This document shows positions 1 through 11,100 of a stretch of 64,000 nt of DNA, in pieces. The translations under genes and the position numbers were made by a program. Numbering within the stretch: position 1 is the first letter of the stretch; every line of letters begins with the position of its first letter. Source of the stretch: Planococcus sp. APC 4015 (GTDB taxonomy: Bacteria > Actinomycetota > Actinomycetes > Actinomycetales > Microbacteriaceae); NCBI GenBank assembly GCA_030407505.1, contig JASDDH010000006.1, forward strand, positions 88,216-152,215, written 5' to 3'. The notes beneath the pieces are model-generated. The model did not search any database. It saw only the letters and a list, made by a program, of their open reading frames with translations, and was not told the origin of the DNA.

Positions 1-230
1 TCTTCGCCGCAGCCGGTGCGGGCGGTGACGAGGGTGCAGGGCTGTTCGAGTCGCTCGTGCGTGCCGTGGGATCCGGCCACGGAGGACTCGCCGACGTGCG
101 TCGGATCGTCGATTACCTGCTCACGACCGACGACGGTGGCACCGTGCTTCCGGCAGGGTTCGCCGAGCTGTGGGCAGCCGTGTGGGCGGCTCACGAGCAG
201 CTCACAGGGACCGAAAAGGACACCGCATGA
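1..230 (+). CDS. C-terminal end of an unidentified protein (partial)
   Basis: An open frame enters from the left edge (first full codon at 3) and ends at TGA 228-230. The visible 75 residues include the stretch ADVRRIVDYLLTTDDGG and an Ala/Trp-rich tail (FAELWAAVWAAHEQL). I do not recognise the family. Its stop overlaps the ATG of the downstream helicase (ATGA at 227-230), so the two are probably translationally coupled and belong to the same helicase/nuclease unit. Identity needs the sequence to the left of the window. Confidence 0.6.
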   Translation, partial: FAAAGAGGDEGAGLFESLVRAVGSGHGGLADVRRIVDYLLTTDDGGTVLPAGFAELWAAVWAAHEQLTGTEKDTA

Positions 231-3200
231 GTTCGGTCGACGTCGCCGCAGTGATGGCCGGACTCAAGGGATTCCAACGCCACGCCGTGGATCACGTCAT
301 CGATCGCTTTTACGGCGGCGACCCGGCAGCGTCTGGGCGATTCCTCGTCGCCGATGAAACTGGCCTGGGCAAGAGCATCATCGCCCGCGGTGTCATCGCG
401 CGAGCGATCGAGCACCTGCAAGACGTCGACCACGTCGATCGCATCGACATCGTCTACGTGTGCAGCAACAGTGACCTCGCGCGACAGAATCTGCGCCGTC
501 TGAACGTCACCGGTGACGAGGCGATCGGCATGGCGACACGGCTGACCCTGCTGGCGAGCGAGAGCAGGCGCCTGCAGGAGAAGTCGAAAGACGGGGGCAA
601 GAAGGTCAATCTCGTCTCGTTCACACCCGGCACGTCGTTCCGTGAAGGTGGACAGCGGCAGGGATCGGCGCCCGAACGGGCGATGCTTACGATCATCCTC
701 GACCAGCTCGTCGGGCACTCGGCATCCGATCAGCGCACACATCGCCTGCTCATGCAGGGAACCGTCGGCTCGCTGAGCCGATTCGACAACCACTACGTGA
801 AGTCGATGAAGAACGGGCTCGCCGGCGAACCCGACCCGCGCATCGTCGCGACGTTCGAGAAGGCGATCCGCGAGAACGGCGCTCTCGATCGGTTCCTGCA
901 GTTGCGCGACGATGCGCGCGGGCGCAAGAGATTGGACGATGGTCTTCGCCACCGTGCGGCGAACACCACGGAAATGCTGCGGCGCGACCTCGCGAAGGCC
1001 GGCGTCGACACGCTCGAGCCAGACCTCATCATCTTGGACGAGTTCCAGCGGTTCCGGAATCTGCTCGCCGACCCCGAGACGGGCGGGCCCGCGGCAGAGC
1101 TCGCGCACAGTCTGTTCGACCACCGCGACGCGAAGGTGCTTCTGCTGTCGGCGACCCCGTACAAACCGTTCACGAACGGTGACGACGACGAAGACCACTA
1201 TCGCGACTTCATCGAAACGGTGTCGTTCCTGGCGGGGCGCAAGCCCGGCGCGACTGCGGCCGTCGAAGGCGCTCTCGCCGACTACCGGCAGTCGCTGGTG
1301 GTCGAAGGTGACGCGGCGTCGGCCTCTGCGCGGGTGCGCGCCGCGCTCACCCCGCTGATGAGCCGGTCGGAGCGGCCCGCGCTGTCGGCAGGCGAAGACA
1401 TGCTCGCGACACTGCCGCTGTCGGGCGGCGTCCCGACACCAGACGATCTCGCAGGGTGGGCGGCCTTGAGTCGGCTGGGCGACATCGCCGGGGCTCCCAT
1501 TCCCCTCGAGTACTGGAAGTCGATCCCCCATTTCGCCACCTTCATGGACGGGTACAAGACGTCGGGGCGGGTGAAAGAGATGCTTCTCGGCGAACGCGCC
1601 ACCGACGTCGAGCAGCTATTGGGTGCCGGGCACGTGATCGATCGCGACGACCTCGAGCGGTTCGCGCCGATCGATCTGGCGAACGGATACCTTCGCTCGC
1701 TGGCCGCTCAGACTCTGGATGCGGGGTGGTGGAAGCTGCTCTGGCTGCCGCCGACCATGCCTTACCTCGAGCCGCGGGGTGTGTACGCGGGTGTGAGCGC
1801 GGCAGACACGACGAAGCATGTCATCTTCTCTGCGTGGTCGGGTGTGCCTACGGCCGTCGCCTCGCTTCTCAGTTACGAAGCCGACCGTCGCATCGCGCAG
1901 CAGAGCGACCTGCTCAATGAGAACACCGCCGAAGGACGCAAGAACGTGCGCCTGCGACTTCAGTACCGCGTCGCGCGTGATGGTCAGCCGGCCGCGATGT
2001 CGACGCTCTCGCTCTTCTGGCCGCACCCGGTGCTGGCAGACGCCGGAGACCCGCTCGCAGCTTCGCGCCGAGAAGGACGCGTGCTCGGCGCTCGAGAGCT
2101 GAGCGAGCTTCTCGGGCCCGCACTCGGCGGTGACGACACAGGTCAGGCATGGGAATCGTACTTCTCGGTCGCCGGAGCGCTGCCTGCCTCGCTGATCGAT
2201 TCAGACACCGCCACCCTGTTCGAGGCGTCCACCGCCGGCGAGGACTCGGATGACGGAGATGACGGAGATGATGTCGCGTCAGGACTCGCGTTGCACGTCT
2301 ATACAGCGCGCGACAGGATGTCGTCTCCGACAGGTTCGAGGCACGCGGCGCTCCCGCTGCTGGCCGCACACGCCCCCGGCAACATCGCCTACCGTGCGCT
2401 GAAGTCTGTCGCATCGGCTTCGGCGACGGATGCCGGACTCTGGCGCGCCGCATGGACGTTGAGCTCCGGCATCCGGGCTCTTTTCAATCGCCGGGAAACC
2501 ATCGCCCTCCTCGTCGCCCTCCAGCAGGATGATCAGCCTTACTGGCGCACGGTTCTCGATTACTGCGCTGACGGCAACCTGCAGGCCGTGCTCGACGAAT
2601 ATCTGTTCCAGCTGCGCAGCGAGCACGGCGGCGCACCTCTCGAAGACGAGGGGCTTCTGTCTGTCGCGACGACCGCGTCAGCGGCCATCGGGCTGCGTCC
2701 CGCGCGCTACGCCGGCCATGACGCGACGCGCGAGCGCGGAGAGATCGCCTTTCAGGCGCGCTTCGCGCTGCGGTACGGCGGAAAGCACGCGACGGACGCG
2801 AATGAAGCTGCCGGCGAGCGTCAGGGCGAAGTGCGAAACGCCTTCAACAGTCCGTTCGCACCGTTCGTGCTGGCGTCGACGAGCGTCGGTCAGGAAGGCA
2901 TCGACTTCCACTGGTGGAGTCACTCGGTCATCCACTGGAACCTCCCGTCGAACCCCGTCGACTTCGAGCAGCGGGAAGGGCGCGTCAATCGCTTCGCCGG
3001 TCATGCCGTACGCAAGAACGTCGCCGGTGCACACTGGCCGGATGTTCTCGCTTCGCATGCACCGTCCCCGTGGGACGCGGCATTCGATGCCGCAGGCGAG
3101 GTGGATGCCGGGCTCGGCGAATTCTCGCCGTGGTGGGTGTACCCGGGCGCCGCGCGCATCCACCGCGTCATCGCCGCGTATCCGCTGAGCCGAGACATCG

Positions 3201-3373
3201 ACCGCTACGCACGACTTCGAGACGCGCTCACCCTGTACCGGCTGACGCTCGGTCAACCCCGCCAGGAAGACATGGTCGAACTCATGCGCAAGCGCGGAGT
3301 GGACGCGCGCGACGCGGCGGCGATCGATCTGCGGCCGCCGGTGCCGTCCTCTTCCCGCAGCAAAGAGAGTTAG
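227..3373 (+). CDS. SNF2/DEAD-like superfamily 2 helicase, 1048 aa
   Basis: A large SF2 ATP-dependent nucleic-acid translocase. The N-terminus carries a Q-like FQRHAVD segment (16-22) and a Walker A DETGLGKS (43-50). A DEFQRF motif II-type Walker B lies near 271-276 and an LLLSATPY motif III follows. The C-terminal lobe has STSVGQEGIDFHWW and the arginine-finger motif QREGRVNR (915-922), typical of the SNF2-like helicases in bacterial defence loci. About 500 middle residues look family-specific. I chose ATG 227 because it overlaps the upstream stop (ATGA) and sits just before the conserved region; an in-frame GTG-type start at 170 would add 19 basic residues lying inside the upstream gene. 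The NERD helicase follows after 6 nt. The role as defence effector or DNA translocase is inferred from domains and neighbours. Confidence 0.85.
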   Translation: MSSVDVAAVMAGLKGFQRHAVDHVIDRFYGGDPAASGRFLVADETGLGKSIIARGVIARAIEHLQDVDHVDRIDIVYVCSNSDLARQNLRRLNVTGDEAIGMATRLTLLASESRRLQEKSKDGGKKVNLVSFTPGTSFREGGQRQGSAPERAMLTIILDQLVGHSASDQRTHRLLMQGTVGSLSRFDNHYVKSMKNGLAGEPDPRIVATFEKAIRENGALDRFLQLRDDARGRKRLDDGLRHRAANTTEMLRRDLAKAGVDTLEPDLIILDEFQRFRNLLADPETGGPAAELAHSLFDHRDAKVLLLSATPYKPFTNGDDDEDHYRDFIETVSFLAGRKPGATAAVEGALADYRQSLVVEGDAASASARVRAALTPLMSRSERPALSAGEDMLATLPLSGGVPTPDDLAGWAALSRLGDIAGAPIPLEYWKSIPHFATFMDGYKTSGRVKEMLLGERATDVEQLLGAGHVIDRDDLERFAPIDLANGYLRSLAAQTLDAGWWKLLWLPPTMPYLEPRGVYAGVSAADTTKHVIFSAWSGVPTAVASLLSYEADRRIAQQSDLLNENTAEGRKNVRLRLQYRVARDGQPAAMSTLSLFWPHPVLADAGDPLAASRREGRVLGARELSELLGPALGGDDTGQAWESYFSVAGALPASLIDSDTATLFEASTAGEDSDDGDDGDDVASGLALHVYTARDRMSSPTGSRHAALPLLAAHAPGNIAYRALKSVASASATDAGLWRAAWTLSSGIRALFNRRETIALLVALQQDDQPYWRTVLDYCADGNLQAVLDEYLFQLRSEHGGAPLEDEGLLSVATTASAAIGLRPARYAGHDATRERGEIAFQARFALRYGGKHATDANEAAGERQGEVRNAFNSPFAPFVLASTSVGQEGIDFHWWSHSVIHWNLPSNPVDFEQREGRVNRFAGHAVRKNVAGAHWPDVLASHAPSPWDAAFDAAGEVDAGLGEFSPWWVYPGAARIHRVIAAYPLSRDIDRYARLRDALTLYRLTLGQPRQEDMVELMRKRGVDARDAAAIDLRPPVPSSSRSKES

Positions 3374-3379
3374 GTCGCG

Positions 3380-5104
3380 ATGGTCCGAATGATCCCGCCG
3401 TACGCACGCGAAGGCGCGAATGTCTCCGAACGCAAGATCTTCGATGCACTCAACGGCCTGCAGGGGCACGAGGACTGGATCGCGATCCACTCCCTCAGCG
3501 TCGGACGCCACGCATCCGCGTTCCAAGGTGAGGCGGATTTCATCGTTCTGGTGCCGGGCAAGGGCATTCTGATCGTCGAGGCGAAGGCGCCGGCATATGT
3601 CGAGTACAAGGCGGGTGACTGGTACCTCGACCGAGTGCCGTCGCCGCACAAGGATCCGCTCAAGCAACTCGACGGGGTGCGGCGCAGCATCCGCCGCCAT
3701 CTGAACAACCTCGATCTGCTCACCGGCGACGAGCCGATCGCCCGGTTGGTGTGGTTCACGTCGATCGGGCGCTACCAGTTCGAGAACAAGACGCCCGGCG
3801 ATCTGCAGTTCTTCGAGTGGGAGCTCGGATGGAGCGAAGATCTCGCCAAGCCCGCGCGGCTCATCGAGAAAACGCTCGACGAGTACAACGCGTGGTACTC
3901 GTCGGTCGACGAGGTGACGAACGATCCGGCGGCGTTCACTTCAGAGCGCGTGGCCGACGTGACCCAAGCGCTCGTCGCGGATTTCGACGCCAGGCAGACG
4001 CCCGAAGAGCGCGCGCACGAGCGCCGGACAGCTGAGACCAGACTCCTCTCGTCGCAGGAGGTCGTTCTCGAGCTCATCGACACGAACGAGCACGTGTACT
4101 TCGACGGGCCTGCCGGCACCGGCAAGTCTTACCTGATCACACAATCCGCGCGTCGCCTGAACCGCGAAGGCCGCAAGACTCTGGTGACGTGTTGGAACGT
4201 GCTCATGGCCGACGAGCTTCAGCAGTTCGTCGGAAGTCTGCCGCACGTCGATGTCGCGGACCTCAACTCGGTGATGCTGCAGCTCGTGGGGATGCCGTCG
4301 AATCCGCCGGAAGCGGATCATGACTGGTACACGCGAGAGCTGCCTGAGCGCGCGATCGCGGTTCTCCGCGAGAAGCCGCACCTCGGCGGCTACGAGGCCA
4401 TCTGCGTCGACGAGTTCCAAGACGTCGCCGGAAACCTGCTTCTTCTCGAGCTCCTCTTCGCTCTTGCGGGCACCGGTAGGCCGAGCGGCACCCGGCTGGT
4501 ATTCGCCGGCGACTCGAGGCAGCAGATCATGCGACCCCGCACTCACCACGTGGATGCCTTCAGCCGGGCCAAAGCGCTGATCCCCGACCTCGTGCACGTG
4601 CGCGTGCGCAGAAACTGCCGTTCTGTACCCGGGCTGACGTCGGGCGCTGAAGCTGTGCTGGGCCACAGGATCGGCTACACCCGGCATCGTGTATCCAAGA
4701 GTGTGGCGGGCGGACTGACTCACGTAGAGGTCATCGACTCGAATGAGACCGGCGCGCTCGCCTCGGCCCTGAGGTCACTGCTGGTCGACCACGCCCCCGA
4801 AGACATCGTCGTTCTCAGCCCCTTCGCCGCTAAGCGGTCGCTGGTCGGCCGACTGCTCGGTCGTACCGAGAAGACCCAGGACGAGCGCTGGCTTCGTAAG
4901 CAGCTGCAGGCTGAAGGCCTTCCCGGCAAGATCCGTTGGCGCTCTGTCTTCAAGTTCAAGGGGCTGGATGCCGATGCCGTGGTGCTGACCGATCTCGGCG
5001 CCGATGCGAAAGAGTTCGCGGCATCCCAAGGCCTCGAATGGCGGGACCTGCTCTACGTCGCGCTGACGCGAGCGAAATACCGCTGCGTCGTTCTGGGGTC
5101 ATAG
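3380..5104 (+). CDS. NERD nuclease-domain protein fused to UvrD-like SF1 helicase, 574 aa
   Basis: The N-terminal nuclease-related domain (NERD, roughly 10-120) shows a PD-(D/E)xK-like core: E51/D53 in GEADFIVL, then E67-A-K69 in ILIVEAKA. A UvrD/DUF2075-type helicase follows, with Walker A GPAGTGKS (243-250), Walker B VDEFQD (344-348), motif V FKGLDADAVVLTD and motif VI LLYVALTRAKYR near the C-terminus. ATG 3380 is 6 nt after the preceding helicase stop, so the two are co-transcribed. The protein probably cuts and unwinds DNA. NERD-helicase proteins recur in phage-defence neighbourhoods, and that role is inferred here. The stop codon lies inside an inverted repeat shared with the convergent gene. 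Confidence 0.88.
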   Translation: MVRMIPPYAREGANVSERKIFDALNGLQGHEDWIAIHSLSVGRHASAFQGEADFIVLVPGKGILIVEAKAPAYVEYKAGDWYLDRVPSPHKDPLKQLDGVRRSIRRHLNNLDLLTGDEPIARLVWFTSIGRYQFENKTPGDLQFFEWELGWSEDLAKPARLIEKTLDEYNAWYSSVDEVTNDPAAFTSERVADVTQALVADFDARQTPEERAHERRTAETRLLSSQEVVLELIDTNEHVYFDGPAGTGKSYLITQSARRLNREGRKTLVTCWNVLMADELQQFVGSLPHVDVADLNSVMLQLVGMPSNPPEADHDWYTRELPERAIAVLREKPHLGGYEAICVDEFQDVAGNLLLLELLFALAGTGRPSGTRLVFAGDSRQQIMRPRTHHVDAFSRAKALIPDLVHVRVRRNCRSVPGLTSGAEAVLGHRIGYTRHRVSKSVAGGLTHVEVIDSNETGALASALRSLLVDHAPEDIVVLSPFAAKRSLVGRLLGRTEKTQDERWLRKQLQAEGLPGKIRWRSVFKFKGLDADAVVLTDLGADAKEFAASQGLEWRDLLYVALTRAKYRCVVLGS

Positions 5105-5123
5105 GGTCGGCGGTTCCTATGAC
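5098..5123. terminator. Stop-codon palindrome between convergent genes
   Basis: A perfect 8-bp inverted repeat, GTCATAGG and CCTATGAC, has a 10-nt loop. Each arm contains the TAG stop of one convergent gene (5102-5104 plus strand, 5117-5119 minus strand), and both proteins end in Ser encoded by TCA. There is no T-run, so an intrinsic bidirectional terminator is plausible but not proven. Confidence 0.5.
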
Positions 5124-8100
5124 GTCGCCGCCACCCAGAGACCGGCAGGCCCGGCCTTGATGCGACCGGAGTGCAGCGCAACCCCGAGAGCCTCGTCGAG
5201 CCGCGCGGAGATGCCGGCGGTCAGTCGCTTACCACCGAAGATCGAGAGCGCCTCGCGCTTGATGTCTTCGTCGTTCATACCGCCACCGAGTTCTGCGACG
5301 ACCAGCATCGCGTTGGCGATCTCTTCCAACGGCACGTGGTCGAGGTTCCGTCCGTCGCCCGAGCGACTCCGTCTCACCTCTCGCCACTCGTCAGGGTCGA
5401 GTGCCGTTGGCCAGACACTCGTGCGATCGCCCGCGCGCAACAGTTCCGGCGGGATACAGCGCAGGATCGCCTCGGAGCGCGCCGCCGCAACCTTGCTCAG
5501 CCCGAAGGACGAGGCCACCAGCTTGGCGAGCCGGACCTTGTGGACCGGTCCTTCACGATCAACCACCTGCCGGATCACCGACCGCACCCGCTCCGAGGCT
5601 GCAGTAGACGGCAGACGATCGAGCGTCTCGGTGGTGCCTGACAGCTTCGGCTCGAACGGGACGTACTCCCGCAGGTGGGGATGGCGGGCCTCGTGAGGAG
5701 CAGCGTGCGCGGGATCATCGGCCATCACCTGCCGGAGCAGCGCCACATCCGCGGCTTCAAGAGCCACAGCCGGATCCACGATGGCCGGAGTCTGAACGGG
5801 AACGGGAACGGGCACGGAGACTCCGTCGCTGTCGCCGCGGTGAAGCAGCTCGATCTCAGCCGCAGCGACCGACGCCTCGATCCGACTCAACGTGGCCTCG
5901 CGTTGCTGCAGCCATTCGGGAAGCCATACTCGCTCGACCCCGGGCCAACGCATCAGGCCTTTGAGCACTTCGACTGGAAGACCGTCCCGATCGGCCACCG
6001 TGCGTCGGGCGCGCCAGTTCTCACCGTCCAGGAGCACCGCGACGAGCGGTTGTGCGGGATCGGCTGCGGAAGCGACGCTGATGTCGACGCGGAAATCGGA
6101 GAGTCCGACATCCGTTCGCACCGCGAATCCTCGGTACCGGAGCTCGTCGGCGATCTCGTCGCGATGGCGATCGACGATCGCCTGACGCTGCGCGCTGTCC
6201 GTCTCGGATTCGACACCGGATGCTGCCAGTTCGAGGTATCCCTTGAGGTGCTTGATGCCGACAGATGCCGTGTGCTCGGCCCGCAACTCGCTCGGATCGA
6301 AACTGGCGTACAGGATCACCTGTCTGCGAGCTCGGGTGATGGCGACATTGAGGCGCCGCTCACCGCCTGCGCGTGACAGCGGACCGAAGTTCAGGGGGAC
6401 GAACCCCCGATCGTTCGCGCTGAACGCAACAGAGAAAAGGATGACATCGCGTTCATCGCCCTGCACGTTCTCGAGATTCTTGACGAAGACTCCGTCGCGC
6501 TCGTCCAGCGCTTTGCCGAGGCGTTCGTCCGCGTGCTCCCGCAGGAGCGATTCGATGAGCGCACGTTGCTGCGCATTGAATGTGATCACTCCGAGCGACG
6601 GGGTGCGGGAGGGGGAATCGGCGAATCGACGTGCGATCTCGTCGACTATGGCAGCAGCCTCGACGACGTTCGTGCGCAGATCCCTGCCCCTCCCCGAACG
6701 GTTGAACCGTCCGTCGACGCGCACCAGCGAAAGACCATGGTCGTCGCCGCCGACCGATTCACGCTCAGCGCCCCAGGGAGCCGGGAACGACGACAGCCTG
6801 CTCTCGTAGTACGCGTGATTGCTGAACATGATGAGCGACTCGTCCTGGCTGCGATAGTGCCACGACAGCCATTTGCTCGGCACTCGCGCCTGCACGCACT
6901 CTGTGAGGATCGATTCCTCGTCGGCGACCACATCTGGCGCGGATTCGGTCTCGATGTCTGTGCCGATCTCGGCGAAGCTCGTCGGAGGCATCTGCTTGCT
7001 GTCTCCGACGACGACGACAGACCGCCCCCGACCCATCGCACCTACGGCATCCGCCACACGGATCTGCGATGCCTCGTCGAACACCACGATGTCGAACATC
7101 TCAGCACGCGCGGGGAAGAACCTCGACACCGACTCGGGACTCATCAACACACAGGGAGCGATCTGGGTGATCAGCTCACCGAAGTTCTCGAAGAGGGAGC
7201 GAACGCTCATTCCACCGCGTTGCCGCCCCAGCTGCCGCTTGAGCTCACCCATCGCGCCGCCCTCATAAGAAGGGTCGATTCGGCGCTTCGCCAGGATCTC
7301 GGCGGGGATCCATCGTGGAAGCTCCGATCGGATACTCGCTGCGCTGGACGTGAATCGCTCGATGGTGCGGTTGTGCGCTGAGACATCGAACTCCACGAGC
7401 GCCTGACTCTCGGCGCGTTCCATTGTGGACGCTTGCGCGACGCCCTTGTCGAAGGCGAGCGACGCCACGTCAGCAGCGACGGCTCCAGTGAGCAGCTGGG
7501 TGCGAGCCGCGAGCAATCCCTGCTCGCGCAACGGTTCGAGCGCGTGGAGGAACGCGATCCAGCGGTCGGCGCTCACGGGCTCGGCCGTGGTCGTGTTGCG
7601 CTGTGCTCGCGATGCGACCCAGGCCGTCACCCAACCGTTTTCGTCTGCCCAGCTGGTCAGTGCGTGCTCGCCTCCCGGAAGCAGGTCGGTGAGCTGCCGC
7701 AATGTCGTCGCCAGAGACGTCAGCGACTGTGCCAGCGAGCCGTCGGTCGAAGTGGCGCGGTAAAACGCTCTCAGTCCGTCCCGCACCGCGATGTCGCCAC
7801 CGTCAGCTGACAGCGCGCCCGCGAGCCACGCCGCCCATCCCAGTTGAGACCTGACCGGCGCGACGCTGCCCTCTCGGTAGGGACTCCACCCCGGATCGGC
7901 GAGCGGTATCGGCATCGAGAGCAGCGACGCCCGCAGCGTCGCGACCTCCTCTTTCGTCTGCACCACCGCAGCGGCGAGTTCGGCAATGCCCGCTGGTGGA
8001 AACTGTTTCGGATCGACGCGGAGCGTGCTTCCGAAGCGCGCGAGTGCGGCGCGTCGACGACGTTTGCGGCCGAAGAATCCCGACGCGTCAGCCGCCGTCG

Positions 8101-11100
8101 CCTCGTCATGGATCGCGGTCGTGTCGAGATCGAGCGCCTCCGGAGCCAGAGTCGCGAACCAGGCTGGCTGCGCGGCATCCACGTCGTCCAGTCGTCTGAG
8201 CAGAAGCGGGACCTCGCCGCTGAGAGTGCGGGTGTGGAACGCATCCACGGCGTCGAGCCCGAACCGCGGCGCCCGAGCCACACCCGCCCACCGCTCGAGA
8301 TGCTGCGGCGACGACGCCGCGTGGAGCATCGTGGCATCCGCCCCAGCCGCGACCGCGGCCTCGAGCGCACGGTCGAACGCCTCGGCAGCAATGTGCAGAG
8401 CCCGCGCATCGGTCGTGCGATCCGGCGAGAGGTCCACGAAGCCCCACCCGTGTCGGGCCGCGGGGTGTGCGAGATCGGCTGTCTCGGGTAGGGCGCGCAG
8501 ACGCGCGCGCACGGCTTCGAGTTGTTCTTCGGATGCGGCGGCGACGTACTTCGTCGCCACTTCGAGTGTCGGCACGTCGGGAGCCGACGCGAGCAGCTGG
8601 GTACGAGCCGAGTACAGCGAGAGTCCTGCGGCGTTGGCCGAATGTAGTCTGTCGGCGTAGCGCTTCAACGACCCGCGGCTCGCCGCGGCTGCCTCTAGGC
8701 TCGCTTTCAGCGCAGCGGCGTCAGGACGCGCGAAGGCATCGATCGCCGCCTTGATCTGCGCGCGGGCCGCTGATGGTCGCGCGCCCTTGTCGTGCAGGTC
8801 GAGACAGAATGGCCCGAGGCCCACACCCTCGAGACGTTGCTTCACGACGTCGAGCGCCGCGCGCTTCTCGGCGACGAAAAGCACTCGCTTTCCGTTCGCG
8901 AGCGAGTGTGCGAGAAGGTTCGTGATCGTCTGTGATTTTCCGGTGCCGGGCGGGCCTTCGAGCACGAAGGTGCGATCGGCGACCGCTTCAGCCACGGCGT
9001 CGAGCTGCGAGGAGTCCGCAGCCACCGGAACGGCGTTTCCGAGCGCATCGAGATCCGTCGCGGGTGGCGCGGGCACAGGGTCTTCGAACGCCACTGTCGG
9101 GGTGTGCACGAGGTGGGAGACCAGAGCGTTCGAGGCCAACGCTTGCCAGTTCTCGTCGAGATCGCGCCACAGGCGATACTTGGCGAACTGCAGGATGGAC
9201 AGATCGACCGAGTCTTCGACCGTGAAGGGCAGCTTCGCCTGGGCGAGAGCGTGTCGCGTCGCCGCGAATGCGGCACGCAGGTCGATTCCCGAGTCATCGC
9301 GGGCGGGGTTCGCGAGTCCTGGGATGTCGATCCCGAAGGAGACCCGCAGCTTCTCGAGCAGACAGTAGTTGGGCGTGGACTCTCCTGCTTCGTCGAGCGT
9401 GATGCGATAGGTCTGTCCTCGCGCGACGCTCTCGAGAGTAACGGGGACGAGTACGAGCGGCGAGCGCAGAGTGCGATCGTTGAAGGTCCACTGCAGCATC
9501 CCGAACGCGAGATAGAGGTTGTTGGCGCCCGTCTCCTCGACGATCGTGCGCGCTTTATACGCGAGCGCCCGCAGTCGAGTCGTGTAGGCAGCGTCCGTCA
9601 CATCCACGAACACCTGTTTACGGTCCAGCAACAGTGACGCGCGCAGCTCCTCGGGGAGTTCTCTTCCCCACCGGATACCGCGCTCTTTCTCGATCGTCGG
9701 GACACGATCGGATGGGAGAAGGGTCACCGGGGCGCGCGCGTTGATCAGGTCTTCGAATGCTGCGACGGCGGGCTGCGGAACCGCGAGCGAGTAACCGCCT
9801 TTCTCGCCGAAATTGATGAGCCTGTTGCGCAGGCTCAGGTCGAGTAGCGCATTCTTCCATTGAGCCACCCTCGCTGGGATGTCTCTCTGGGCTGAGCCGG
9901 CCATCGCTTCTGCGGAGGGCGTGTAGTGGAGGGCGTCGGGCGCGGCAGCGACCTGATACTCGGTGACCACCACTTCGCCGCCGCTGCTCACTGAACGGCT
10001 GGGGAGAGGCAAGATGCGTGACAGCCTCGCCTGACGCACGTCCGTCACAGCGACAAAATGCGCAGCGCCCTGGTCGAGGTGCTCGAGGTGGGGACGCCTC
10101 CGCGCCGTGGCAAATGACTGCTGCGTCGTCATCGACGTCGTCTCCACAAGGCCGATGGATCCGAGTCCCACCAGGTTGACCGCATCCGAGGCATCTTGGT
10201 CGGCCGGGGCCTCGAGTGTGCTGTCGTGGCGCCAATAGCCGAGGAATATGTGGCCTGCCACGAGCCAGAGCGTGCTGTTTATCCCGGCCTGCTCGAGGAC
10301 CGCCGCGAGAGTGACCGTCGTATCCAGGCACGTGCCGAGTCGGCCCTCCAGGACTTCTGCCGGGGTGCGCACCTTCTGGCCGACGACACCCCAGCTGGCG
10401 GGAGGCTCGGCATAACGGATGTCGCGAGCCGCCATCGCGTCGAAGATCGCGTGGACGATCGCATCCACCCTCGCAGGGTCGCCCGACTGATACCCCGTGA
10501 GCGCAGAATCGCCCGTCCTATCGAGGAGGATGTCGGATGCCTCGCGCAGAAGCGGGTCAACAGCAGCTGAGTTGGGTTGCACGAAGCTCGCGAGCATCTC
10601 GAATCCGAGTTGCGGAGGTTGCGCGATCCACTGCGTCGATGCCAGCACCGTGACCGGCATCTCATGGCGCGCGACGGGATCACCGTCTTCGGTGCGGAGA
10701 ACCACCTCGATGGCGCCGTCCACCTGCGAGTCGATCATCAACATGCGTGCAGGATCGAGGCGTAGATCAGCGTTGCGCAACGTGACTACTTCGATGCCGT
10801 CGAGGTCAAGGATCACCACTTTGGGATCACCGAGCGGGCCGAGGGCGCTGTGCGCCGACACTTCGACCGACGCACCCCTCAAATCGGGGCCTCGATAGTC
10901 GATCGTGATCTCATCCACAACTGCGAGTCGGCTGTGCGCATGCGCATAGCTCAGATGACCGAGCGCCCGCACTCGGATCGTCGCCGCGCCCTCTCCCACG
11001 ATCGACGACTGGCCTTCTGGAATCTCATCGGCGAGATCTTCGTCCGCATCCTCTTCGCCATCCGGTTCGACGACAGCGCTCAGCAGATGATCGACAGGTG

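Noticed and set aside
191..1531. Long open frames on the minus strand opposite the SNF2-like helicase, and similar long antisense frames at most genes
   Set aside because: They are Arg/Ala/Gly/Pro-rich mirror frames caused by high third-position GC. They have no recognisable domains or ribosome sites.
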